Shown piece after piece: positions 18,556-26,183 of a stretch of DNA of 64,000 bases. Position 1 is the stretch's first letter. Each line of letters starts with the position of its first letter. Both the position numbers and the translations under genes were made by a program. Under the pieces are notes generated by a model, which worked only from the letters and a program-made list of their open reading frames with translations, made no database searches and was not told where the DNA came from. The stretch is from Candidatus Margulisiibacteriota bacterium (GTDB lineage Bacteria; Margulisbacteria; WOR-1; JAKLHX01; JBAZKV01), in the NCBI GenBank assembly GCA_041650635.1, contig JBAZKV010000002.1, positions 1 through 64,000 of the forward strand. Direction: 5' to 3'.

Positions 18556-20841
18556 TTATCTTCTCCCCTCCTCCTGCTTAAGCCCTTCCATAAAAAAGCC
18601 CCTGCTTCCCGAGACAAAACCTATCGGCTGGTCGGGGAAGGCCTTGAGCATAAAGGAGACCCTTGATTCCTTCCTGAAATCATTATAATTGAATTTGGCC
18701 TCCCAGCAATGCAGATCTTTGACAACAGAGAACTCCTGCAGCGCCAGTTTGTTCAGGACCGGATCATAAGTCTGGCCTATGCTTACCACCCATCTGCTCT
18801 GCCAGCTGTCCCCTATCTCGAGCTTTATCAGGTCCGAGGCGTTGTTGGTCTTACCGGTATTCAGGTCGTAGCTGTGCGTAAGGTCTATCAGAACCCCTGC
18901 CAAAAGCGCCATATTAAGGACAGAGACCATGTCGCGCCATCTTCCGTTCTCCAGATCATAGCCGGAACTGACATTGAGATGGAATTCTTTTGAAGGGCTT
19001 GCGTCATAGTTCAGCATCAGATCATAATATTTGCTGACAAGATAGTTATACCCGCCTTCGATGCTGAATCTCTGCCTGGTCCCGTCGGAAAACATCACCC
19101 TGTCCCTTAGCCAGTGATGATCGGCTCCTTTGCTGTCAAAAAAGAACGGGCTGTTCCCGTCGTTTATCGCCCTGCTGTAGGTCAGAGTATTTGACAAAAA
19201 GCCGCCCGCCTCGCTCTTAAGCGAGAGGTCCTCTTTTACCAGATATCGCTGGTCCCCGGTATCATAGTTGAACTGGTCCGCCCCGCCAAAGACATAAAGA
19301 GAACTGTTTAAAGGCAGTGCAAAGGTCTGCCCAAGCCCAAGGGATGCCTTGTAGCGCCCTGTTGTAAAGTGCCTCTGAGTTTTTGTCGGGGCCAGGTATT
19401 TGGATTCATGGAAGCGGCCGTAAGAAAACTCCGTGCTCAGCTTAAAAAGCCAAAGGTCGGCAGGGTCCAGCGTCAGCACGGCCTCCGGCAGTTTTTCAAT
19501 ATACTCAACATATTCATCACCCTTAAAAGCGTCGGCATCAGCATCTATGTAGGCGCTTTCCGTAAGCTTAAAAGTGTAGGAAGGCCCCCTGTAAGAGAGC
19601 GCCGCTTCCGGGTACAGGCGGTCGTCAAATGGAGAGCCTTCTATAGTTACGGCCCTGTAATAGTTCAGGTTGAATTTGAAGTCAAGGTTGGGAGAGAATA
19701 GTTTTCTGGAATGGTACAGGCTCTGGGTAATGTTCTGCCACTTCGGGGATGTCATGCCTCCCCTGTAATTGTACGAATAGGAAGTATCTGCGCCTCCTGC
19801 AGAGTATCTTACATGCGCCGAATAATCCGAAAGCGAGCTGAACCGGTTCTCAAGGGATGAAAAATTGAACTGCCCGGCCCTTTCGTCGTCGCTGTGCTCA
19901 AATCCCAGTTTATACTGCGTCTGGTCAAGCCTGCCCGACGGGACTAGATAAATGTTGCTGTATTCGTATCCCAGGGAGGCTTTTGTCTTTTCGCTGAACT
20001 TTAGTTCGTGTTTTAATTTGACGACCCACGCCGGGATACCTGTGTCGTTCTCGCTTACATGGTACAGAAAGAGGTCGCCTGACTGCTTTTTATCTAGAAG
20101 ATAATAATGGTCTATCCCGTACCCTATCCCCTTTTTGCTCATCAGGTCCAGAAAAACGGAGCCGGAAGCCCCTTCGTCAATGTAATACTCCAACTGGTTC
20201 TTCATAAAATCGCCCTCAACATGGTTGCTGCCAAAGACCGGCATCATGAGCGAAACGCGGCGTTTTTTGAGGTCATAGATATAAAAAGGCAGCCACATGA
20301 GCGGAGTGTCGTTGACATAAAAGGTTACGCTTTTGCCCACTATCTTTTCTTCGGGTATGAACAAGAACTCTTTTGCCTTTAAATAATAATGAGGATGTTC
20401 AAGATCGCAGGTGGTGCTTTGCCCTTCCTGACCCGATTTGTACAAAGCCGCGTCCTCAACCCTTTGCGATGACAAAAAGATATCGCCTTTTACCCGGGGA
20501 TGTTTTACCGTTGTCTTAAAATCAAATATCAGCCCGACATCGGTGTCCGGATCATAAACGGCCCTGCTGCCCAGGGCCTCGAGCCTCCCCCTCTTTAGAC
20601 TGACGGCGCCTTCCATTGTGACGATGTTCCTTGAAGTGTCCAGGGTTAGGGCCTCTGCACTCACAGTAAGGTCGTTCAATTTAACGGAAACGGAGCCCTT
20701 TGCCCGGACTATCCCGCTTTCCTGGTCAAAACGCAGTTCGTCGGCCTTTAGGCTGACAGGGACCTCGGAAGAGAAAGCGGAAGAAACAGGCAACAGTAAA
20801 GCGGCCAGAAGAAAACTAAGGAAGGCGTTTTTTGACAGCAT
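18556..20841 (-). CDS. lptD: LPS-assembly protein LptD
   Basis: An outer-membrane protein that inserts LPS into the outer leaflet. From ATG 20841 it is 761 aa; an ATG seven codons earlier (20862) is also possible. A signal peptide (SFLLAALLLPVSSAFS) leads to an OstA/LptA-type domain (about residues 25-120: VSLKADELRFDQESGIVRAKG). The C-terminal barrel is rich in aromatic alternation (GYGIDHYYLL, SYSYNYRGGM). Motifs of the LptD family include PFYIYDLKKRRVSLMMP. The start lies within the last codons of murE (26-nt overlap). A partner LptE is not obvious; the adjacent small lipoprotein is a candidate by position only. Confidence 0.9.
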   Translation of the reverse strand: MLSKNAFLSFLLAALLLPVSSAFSSEVPVSLKADELRFDQESGIVRAKGSVSVKLNDLTVSAEALTLDTSRNIVTMEGAVSLKRGRLEALGSRAVYDPDTDVGLIFDFKTTVKHPRVKGDIFLSSQRVEDAALYKSGQEGQSTTCDLEHPHYYLKAKEFLFIPEEKIVGKSVTFYVNDTPLMWLPFYIYDLKKRRVSLMMPVFGSNHVEGDFMKNQLEYYIDEGASGSVFLDLMSKKGIGYGIDHYYLLDKKQSGDLFLYHVSENDTGIPAWVVKLKHELKFSEKTKASLGYEYSNIYLVPSGRLDQTQYKLGFEHSDDERAGQFNFSSLENRFSSLSDYSAHVRYSAGGADTSYSYNYRGGMTSPKWQNITQSLYHSRKLFSPNLDFKFNLNYYRAVTIEGSPFDDRLYPEAALSYRGPSYTFKLTESAYIDADADAFKGDEYVEYIEKLPEAVLTLDPADLWLFKLSTEFSYGRFHESKYLAPTKTQRHFTTGRYKASLGLGQTFALPLNSSLYVFGGADQFNYDTGDQRYLVKEDLSLKSEAGGFLSNTLTYSRAINDGNSPFFFDSKGADHHWLRDRVMFSDGTRQRFSIEGGYNYLVSKYYDLMLNYDASPSKEFHLNVSSGYDLENGRWRDMVSVLNMALLAGVLIDLTHSYDLNTGKTNNASDLIKLEIGDSWQSRWVVSIGQTYDPVLNKLALQEFSVVKDLHCWEAKFNYNDFRKESRVSFMLKAFPDQPIGFVSGSRGFFMEGLKQEEGRR

Positions 20842-22306
20842 CTCTAGCCACAATTCTATCATCTATCTCTATTAACTTACCCTTTATCTCCTGGAATCTT
20901 TCGTGGCCCCTGCCGGCGATCAAAATTATATCGCCTTCCTTTGCCTCTAAAACAGCTTTTTCTATCGCGGCTTTTCTGTCAGGTTCTTTAATGTACTCTT
21001 TCCCCGAGGCTCCGCCAGCGGCTTTGATGCCTGACTCCACATCTTTCATTATTGAGAGGGGGTCTTCATTGTGAGGGTCATCGCTGGTAAGGAATGTCAA
21101 GTCGGCTCCTTTTTGCGCAATAGTTCCCATGATAGGCCTCTTTGTTTTGTCGCGGTCCCCCGTGCAGCCGAACACAAGGATGATCCTTCCTTTTTTGAAC
21201 GGCTTGACGCAGTCGATCAGCTTTTGCAGGCTGTCGGGAGAATGCGCAAAATCAATAATCACCGTAAAATCCTGGCCTTCATCTATCTTTTCCAGCCTGC
21301 CCGGGACATTTTTCATCAGCTCTATGCCGGTCTTAATTACGGACACTTCTATCCCGGCGGCTGATGCCGCGGCAAAGGCGCCCGCAATGTTTGAAGCATT
21401 AAAGGCCCCTGCAAGACGGCTTTCAAGGAGCGTCTTTTCTCCTTTTGAAAGGACCTCAAGCGACATGGCGGAAAGATCAGAACTTATTATCTTTGCCGCC
21501 ACATCCGCGGCCTTTGCAGTCGAAAATGTGACCACCTTTGCCTGAGTTTCCTGCTCTATCGTGTCGCTGTAATCATCATCTAAATTCACGGCCGCCACAG
21601 TGTTTTTTTTGCTGCCTGTCCCCAGGTTCCGAAACAGGGACAGTTTTGCGTCAAAATATGATTCCATGGTCTTGTGAAAATCCAGATGGTCGTGGCTGAG
21701 ATTGGTGTAAACAGCAACATCAAAGTCTATCCCTCTTACCCTTTTTAAAGAAAGTGAGTGGGAAGAAACCTCCATGACCACATGCGTTATGCCGTTCTTT
21801 ACCATATCAGCCAGTATCCTTTGAAGGTCCGCTGATTCCGGGGTGGTAAGCTTTGAGCCTATAGAAACATCCCCTATCTTCATCTCGACCGTGCCGATAA
21901 GGCCCGATTTGATACCCGCGGCCTTAAAGATGGAATCGATCAAATAGGCCGTCGTTGTTTTGCCGTTGGTACCTGTTATCCCTATCAGCTTTAATTTTCT
22001 TGAAGGGAACCCGTAAAAGGCAGCCGAAAGGTCGGCAAGGGCCGATCTGGCGGAAGGAACAAATACTGCTGGGACCCCGTACTCTGAGTCCTTTTTTGCG
22101 GCTTTCTCAACTACAACTGCGCCGGCCCCCCTGCTAACTGCCTCCGGAATGAACCTGGTCCCGTCGGCAGTGAACCCCGGGACAGCCACAAAAAGGTCGC
22201 CAGGACTAACTTTGCGGGAATCATAGGAGATGCCGGTGATATCAATTCCTAGATCGCCGTCAAAAGACAGGGTTTTGGTGTTGGACAATAGGTCTTGCAG
22301 CAACAT
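20816..22306 (-). CDS. murE: UDP-MurNAc-tripeptide synthetase (MurE)
   Basis: A 496-aa Mur ligase adding the third amino acid of the peptidoglycan stem. ATP binding shows as GITGTNGKTTTAYL, with HSLSLKRVRGIDFD and the NLSHDHLDFH motif in the middle domain. The C-terminal domain has ILVFGCTGDRDKTKRPIMG. The specificity loop reads DDPHNEDP where meso-DAP enzymes usually have DNPR-EDP, so the third residue is not certain. It begins 2 nt after the RAYT stop, whose last codons supply the AGAGGAAA Shine-Dalgarno site. Confidence 0.95.
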   Translation of the reverse strand: MLLQDLLSNTKTLSFDGDLGIDITGISYDSRKVSPGDLFVAVPGFTADGTRFIPEAVSRGAGAVVVEKAAKKDSEYGVPAVFVPSARSALADLSAAFYGFPSRKLKLIGITGTNGKTTTAYLIDSIFKAAGIKSGLIGTVEMKIGDVSIGSKLTTPESADLQRILADMVKNGITHVVMEVSSHSLSLKRVRGIDFDVAVYTNLSHDHLDFHKTMESYFDAKLSLFRNLGTGSKKNTVAAVNLDDDYSDTIEQETQAKVVTFSTAKAADVAAKIISSDLSAMSLEVLSKGEKTLLESRLAGAFNASNIAGAFAAASAAGIEVSVIKTGIELMKNVPGRLEKIDEGQDFTVIIDFAHSPDSLQKLIDCVKPFKKGRIILVFGCTGDRDKTKRPIMGTIAQKGADLTFLTSDDPHNEDPLSIMKDVESGIKAAGGASGKEYIKEPDRKAAIEKAVLEAKEGDIILIAGRGHERFQEIKGKLIEIDDRIVARDAVKKRLP

Positions 22307-22308
22307 TT

Positions 22309-22896
22309 TTATTTCCTCTGTATCGCCCGGTCCGGTTTGTTTCTGTCAGATTCCCATTTGGCCGGATTATTGCAAATATATTCCCTGATCCTGTTCAACG
22401 ACCGGTCATCACGGATTATATTTTCATAATAATTGCGTTGCCACACATCATGCATTTTTAAATTGTTGCGCGCCCATTTCGTCACGCCGATTTTATATCC
22501 GCGTATTACCGCACCAATGGTTTTTGATGTACCGCGCGGCCGTGCACCGTCCTGTATTGGTAGGGGCGAATGTGTCCGTAGGGGCGAATAATTATTCGCC
22601 CCTACAAATACGGGGTTTCCGCACGCATCATTATCTATAACCACAACACCATGGACATGATTGGGCATTATAACGAACAAATCCAATATTGCATGGGGAT
22701 AATGGAACGGTATTGCGCACCAATACATTTCGGCGGTTTTTCCCAAATTGTTCAATACCATTTTCCCATTTTTAACGGCCCCAAAAACAGGACCCCTGTT
22801 TTGAACGCAAATCGTAACAAAATATGCGCCGTCCCGGGAATAATCATAACCCTTTAACCTGATTGACCGCCTGTGATGGTCCCCAAACACATTCAT
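22309..22896 (-). CDS. REP-associated tyrosine transposase (RAYT, IS200-like Y1 family)
   Basis: A 195-aa HUH single-strand transposase. Family marks are the N-terminal RRSIRLKGYDYSRDGAYFVTIC, the HUH pair in MPNHVHGVV, and a C-terminal helix with the likely catalytic tyrosine (WQRNYYENII) followed by IREYICNNP. RAYTs handle REP palindromes and are usually single-copy and domesticated. A perfect 28-bp palindrome sits in frame in the middle of this gene (22578-22605). It is expressed in line with femX-like and murE, with GGAGGGGG ahead of the ATG. No flanking terminal repeats or target duplication were seen, so it does not look like a fresh insertion. Confidence 0.92.
   Translation of the reverse strand: MNVFGDHHRRSIRLKGYDYSRDGAYFVTICVQNRGPVFGAVKNGKMVLNNLGKTAEMYWCAIPFHYPHAILDLFVIMPNHVHGVVVIDNDACGNPVFVGANNYSPLRTHSPLPIQDGARPRGTSKTIGAVIRGYKIGVTKWARNNLKMHDVWQRNYYENIIRDDRSLNRIREYICNNPAKWESDRNKPDRAIQRK
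22559..22605. repeat. REP-like palindrome inside the RAYT gene
   Basis: Bases 22578-22605 form a perfect palindrome with arm GTAGGGGCGAATAA. A direct half copy (GGTAGGGGCGAA) precedes it at 22559-22570. The tract is translated in frame in RAYT. Confidence 0.85.
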
Positions 22897-22959
22897 TATC
22901 TTGTTTCCCCCTCCACCACCTTTATCTCATTTTACGAATAATATTGCGTTCATGTTCAC

Positions 22960-23985
22960 CTACTCCCCCAGCGAATCCGACAGTTTGCCTTTTTTTATGA
23001 GAGACCTTGCGCTCGTGTAGCCCTCAAGGGCAAGGTTGAAGAGTTTGTACCTGGCCTTGCCGAACGGCAGGTCAAAGGCGCCGATGAATTTTCGAGTTTT
23101 TCCTCCAAAGCCTTTCTTGAACTTATAAACCCCCCAGAGAGGATGGTTCAGCGTCGGGTTTGCCGGAATTCCCCATAGGTCATATTCTTTATAGCCTCTT
23201 TCCTTGGCCCACTTGATAACATTCCAGTGGATCAGGTTGTTTGGCATAAAGTTCCTGTGTTCGTTGGAAGATGCCCCGTACATGTACCAGACGCGTTTGC
23301 CGAAAGCAAAGATAAAGACGCCTGCCACGGGGACTCTTCCGATATAGGCAAGGAAGATGGTCCCCATCCCGGAATTAATAATGAGTTCCCGCACTTTTTT
23401 ATAGTAGGAGACAGGATGTATCATAAAAGAATCCCTGCTGCTGGTTATCCTGTAGAGGTCATAGTACTTTTCCACCGCACTTTCGGAGATATCCTCTTCC
23501 ACCACTACATTCTTCTTTTCGGCCAGACGGATATTGTACCTGAATTTGCTCTCAAAGCCCGCCATCAGCTCGTCCTGGCTCTTTGTGATATCAAGAATTA
23601 TCGTGGCCCTCGGCTGGACCTCTCTGTCGCTTTTGATGAATCCCAAGCTCTTTAAGTTGTCCAGGGCCTCTTTGTCATCCTCTTCTATCTCCGGGTCTAT
23701 CCTGTAAAAAAGCGCGCCTTTTTTTTCGGCCTCTTCTTTGACCGCATCTATCAGCTGCCTGAGCTTACTTTTGTCATGAAAGTCGACTAACGGCCCCCTT
23801 GGAGAGTAAAGAACGCACTGTCTAATGAGAGGAAGTTTTCTTTTAAGGATCGAGGCCCCTGTTTTGCCGTCCAACTCTATGCGCAAAGCCTCCCAGCCAA
23901 AACACTCTTTTAACTGCCCCCATTCGTAGGATTGGAGTATCTGCGAGTTTGAGGCGGCAAGTTCGTTCCAGCTGTCCCTGTCCAT
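22960..23985 (-). CDS. FemAB/FemX-like peptidyltransferase (GNAT fold)
   Basis: A 341-aa protein of the Fem family, which adds amino acids from aminoacyl-tRNA to the lipid II stem peptide. Visible family segments are LQSYEWGQLKECFGWE near the start, RYNIRLAEKKNV, MIHPVSYYKKVRELI, and in the C-terminal half WYMYGASSNEHRNFMPNNLIHW and YDLWGIP. The last is a strong Fem-type signature. Its neighbours murE, lptD and lnt support an envelope role. The start is set by a -10 box only 6 nt upstream, so the message is probably leaderless. Which residue it adds, if any, cannot be told. Confidence 0.88.
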   Translation of the reverse strand: MDRDSWNELAASNSQILQSYEWGQLKECFGWEALRIELDGKTGASILKRKLPLIRQCVLYSPRGPLVDFHDKSKLRQLIDAVKEEAEKKGALFYRIDPEIEEDDKEALDNLKSLGFIKSDREVQPRATIILDITKSQDELMAGFESKFRYNIRLAEKKNVVVEEDISESAVEKYYDLYRITSSRDSFMIHPVSYYKKVRELIINSGMGTIFLAYIGRVPVAGVFIFAFGKRVWYMYGASSNEHRNFMPNNLIHWNVIKWAKERGYKEYDLWGIPANPTLNHPLWGVYKFKKGFGGKTRKFIGAFDLPFGKARYKLFNLALEGYTSARSLIKKGKLSDSLGE

Positions 23986-23991
23986 AATGGA

Positions 23992-24000
23992 ATTTTAGCA
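23992..24000 (-). promoter_or_regulatory. femX-like promoter, leaderless type
   Basis: On the minus strand: TGC-TAAAAT (hexamer 23997-23992), then 6 nt to the ATG at 23985. It would serve the whole femX-RAYT-murE-lptD-lnt strand. Confidence 0.55.
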
Positions 24001-24014
24001 TAAATTGTATGTTT

Positions 24015-24128
24015 AGCCCTCACCCCCTGCCAGACAAGTCTTTAGTGTGTGTGTGTCTTGAGTAATTAGCGCTCAAGACTAAAGACTCACACTATTGCTC
24101 AAGACTTAAAAGGGCTGGGGTGAGGGTT
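24015..24128. repeat. MITE-like nested inverted repeat
   Basis: The outer arms are CCCTCACCCC (24017-24026) and GGGGTGAGGG (24117-24126). Inside are AGTCTTTAGT (24038-24047) with ACTAAAGACT (24077-24086), and GTCTTGAG (24055-24062) with CTCAAGAC (24072-24079). It fills most of the 195-bp gap between the divergent femX-like and trpG genes. It has no coding potential. A RAYT lies 1.1 kb away. Confidence 0.7.
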
Positions 24129-24167
24129 TATTAATCATACTTATTTGAAATTTTAGCGCCTGGCGGA

Positions 24168-24173
24168 TATAAT
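24168..24173 (+). promoter_or_regulatory. trpG/pabA promoter, leaderless type
   Basis: TATAAT ends 7 nt before ATG 24181. An earlier in-frame ATG (24172) overlaps the hexamer itself and is therefore unlikely to be used. The family's usual N-terminus ([11 protein letters not shown]) also begins at 24181. Confidence 0.6.
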
Positions 24174-24180
24174 GACAACT

Positions 24181-24744
24181 ATGATCCTGGTAATAGACAA
24201 TTACGATTCCTTTACCTACAACCTCGTACAGTATCTTAATGAACTGGGAGCCCAAACACAGGTCTTTAGGAACGACAAGATCACTATCGATGAGATAAAG
24301 GCTCTTGGTCCCGAAAGGATATTGATCTCCCCTGGGCCGTGCACTCCCCAGGAAGCCGGGATCTCGGTGGATGCAATTAGAGGCTTTGTCGGAAAACTGC
24401 CCATCCTTGGGGTATGTTTAGGCCATCAGGCAATAGGCGCGGCTTTCGGAGCAAAAGTGATAAGAGCAGAGAACATAATGCACGGCAAGACCTCGCAGAT
24501 CCATCACGACGGAAAAACCATATTCAAAGGACTTAATGACCCGTTCACCGCCACCAGATACCACTCTCTTATTGTAGAAAGGCAGAATTTGCCCGGATGC
24601 TTTGAGCTCTCCGCCTGGACAAAGGACGGGGAGATCATGGGACTTAGACATAAAGAATTAAAAGTTGAAGGGGTCCAGTTCCATCCGGAATCAATACTGA
24701 CAAAAGAAGGCAAAAAACTGCTGGCTAATTTCCTTGCTCTCTGA
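24181..24744 (+). CDS. Anthranilate / aminodeoxychorismate synthase component II (glutamine amidotransferase)
   Basis: A 187-aa class I glutamine amidotransferase that feeds ammonia to a chorismate-using partner. The N-terminus [19 protein letters not shown], the nucleophile elbow [12 protein letters not shown] with its Cys, and the His-Glu pair in [12 protein letters not shown] make an intact catalytic triad. TrpG and PabA cannot be told apart by eye, and no component I gene is adjacent. The gene is alone on its strand, and its end overlaps a short convergent ORF. Confidence 0.92.
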   Translation: MILVIDNYDSFTYNLVQYLNELGAQTQVFRNDKITIDEIKALGPERILISPGPCTPQEAGISVDAIRGFVGKLPILGVCLGHQAIGAAFGAKVIRAENIMHGKTSQIHHDGKTIFKGLNDPFTATRYHSLIVERQNLPGCFELSAWTKDGEIMGLRHKELKVEGVQFHPESILTKEGKKLLANFLAL

Positions 24745-24871
24745 CAAAGACCTTTATTTTTCCCTCTCCTATTTCAGCAAATTCCTCATGGTCCCTAAGA
24801 CAGGAGGTCTGCTCATCAAAAACCTCTTTTAAAAGGTCCAGCACTTCTTTGATATCTTGTTCGTCCGACAT
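24725..24871 (-). CDS. Small acidic protein, 48 aa, unknown
   Basis: The ORF starts at ATG 24871 and stops at 24725. It encodes an acidic, helix-prone peptide ([20 protein letters not shown] ... [10 protein letters not shown]). GGAG lies 8 nt before the ATG. It follows serS by 34 nt on the same strand and overlaps the end of trpG/pabA by 20 bp. I do not recognise it. The Shine-Dalgarno site and amphipathic pattern favour a real gene over chance, but only modestly. Confidence 0.5.
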   Translation of the reverse strand: MSDEQDIKEVLDLLKEVFDEQTSCLRDHEEFAEIGEGKIKVFVREQGN

Positions 24872-24905
24872 CGGGTTGCTCCGGGAAAGGAAAGGTCTTA
24901 AAACT

Positions 24906-26180
24906 TTATCGTGGTTTAATAGAAGAAACTTGCAGGAATTTCTGAAGCGCCTCCGGGACTTTTACTGAGCCGTCCTCCTGCTGGTAGTTCTCAAGTATAG
25001 CGGCCAGGGTCCTGCCCACAGCAAGGCCCGAACCGTTAAGGGTGTGGACGAATTCCGGTTTTGCCTTTGGTCCTCTTCTCAGTCTGATACCGCCCCTTCT
25101 GGCCTGAAAGTCCGTAAAATTGGAGCACGAAGATATTTCCCTGTACCTTTTCTCTGACGGGAACCATACCTCAAGGTCATAGGTCTTTGCGGCCGAAAAT
25201 CCGACATCCCCGCCGGCAAGGGCCATTACCCGGTAAGGCAGCTCCAGCAGTTGAAGTATCTTTTCGGCATCATTTGTAAGGGACTCGAGCTCCTGAGGAG
25301 AAGTTTCGGGCAGGCAGAACTTGACCAGCTCTATTTTGTTGAACTGGTGCTGCCTTATTATCCCTTTTACATCCTTGCCGTAAGAGCCGGCTTCCCTGCG
25401 AAAACATGGGGAAAACGAAACATATTTTAGAGGCAGGCTTTCTGCGGCGATCACCTCATTGCGGTGCAGGTTGGTAACGGATACTTCGGCGGTCGGTATA
25501 AGATAGAGGTCATCGCTTGTTTTGTAAAGTTCGTCCTCGAACTTTGGCAGCTGCCCCGTTGCCTTCATGCTGTCGGCGTTCACCAGAAAAGGTGTCATGA
25601 CCTGCTCATAGCCGTGCGATCCCGTGTGGACCTCCAGCATAAAGTTGATCAGCGCCATTTCAAGAGCCGCGCCGGCGCCCTTAAGCACCACGAACCTTGA
25701 GCCCGACAGCTTTGCCGCCTGCTCAAAGTTGAACAGCCCCAGTCTTTCTCCTGTTTCTTCGTGCGGTTTGGGTTTGAACTGGAATTCTTTTATCTGGCCC
25801 CATTTTCTGATCTCCGAGTTAAAGGTTGAATCCTTACCCACAGGCACCGATGCTTCAAGTATATTGGGAATGACAAGCGCCCTGTCAACAACCCGCTCCT
25901 CCAAAAGCTTCAACTCCTCAGAAATAAGCTTAAGCCTTTGCGAAAGCTCTTTCATGGAGTTAAGCGCGCTTGAGGCATCCTTTTTTTCGCGCTTTAAGAG
26001 CGATATCTTTTCAGTTTCCTGGTTCTGCCGGCTTTTTAGGTTCTCGTATTCCTGGGTCTTTGTTCTCCAGGCCGAGTCGGCCTCCAAAAAGCTCTCAAGC
26101 AAAGCTGCCGGGGCCCCTCTTTTTTCGAGAGACTCCCTTACCTGCTGCGGATTTGCTCTTATGGCCTTTGGATCAAGCAT
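24906..26180 (-). CDS. serS: Seryl-tRNA synthetase
   Basis: A 424-aa class II synthetase for serine. The N-terminal tRNA-binding coiled-coil arm is about residues 25-105 ([18 protein letters not shown]). The catalytic core has [19 protein letters not shown], motif 2 ([29 protein letters not shown]), [15 protein letters not shown] and motif 3 ([18 protein letters not shown]). It follows cysS by 3 nt. Placing SerRS and CysRS next to cysE links serine and cysteine use in one operon. Confidence 0.97.
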   Translation of the reverse strand: MLDPKAIRANPQQVRESLEKRGAPAALLESFLEADSAWRTKTQEYENLKSRQNQETEKISLLKREKKDASSALNSMKELSQRLKLISEELKLLEERVVDRALVIPNILEASVPVGKDSTFNSEIRKWGQIKEFQFKPKPHEETGERLGLFNFEQAAKLSGSRFVVLKGAGAALEMALINFMLEVHTGSHGYEQVMTPFLVNADSMKATGQLPKFEDELYKTSDDLYLIPTAEVSVTNLHRNEVIAAESLPLKYVSFSPCFRREAGSYGKDVKGIIRQHQFNKIELVKFCLPETSPQELESLTNDAEKILQLLELPYRVMALAGGDVGFSAAKTYDLEVWFPSEKRYREISSCSNFTDFQARRGGIRLRRGPKAKPEFVHTLNGSGLAVGRTLAAILENYQQEDGSVKVPEALQKFLQVSSIKPR

Positions 26181-26183
26181 TTT

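Noticed and set aside
24172..24180. ATG at 24172 as the trpG/pabA start
   Set aside because: It overlaps the TATAAT box, and the conserved N-terminus begins at the ATG at 24181.
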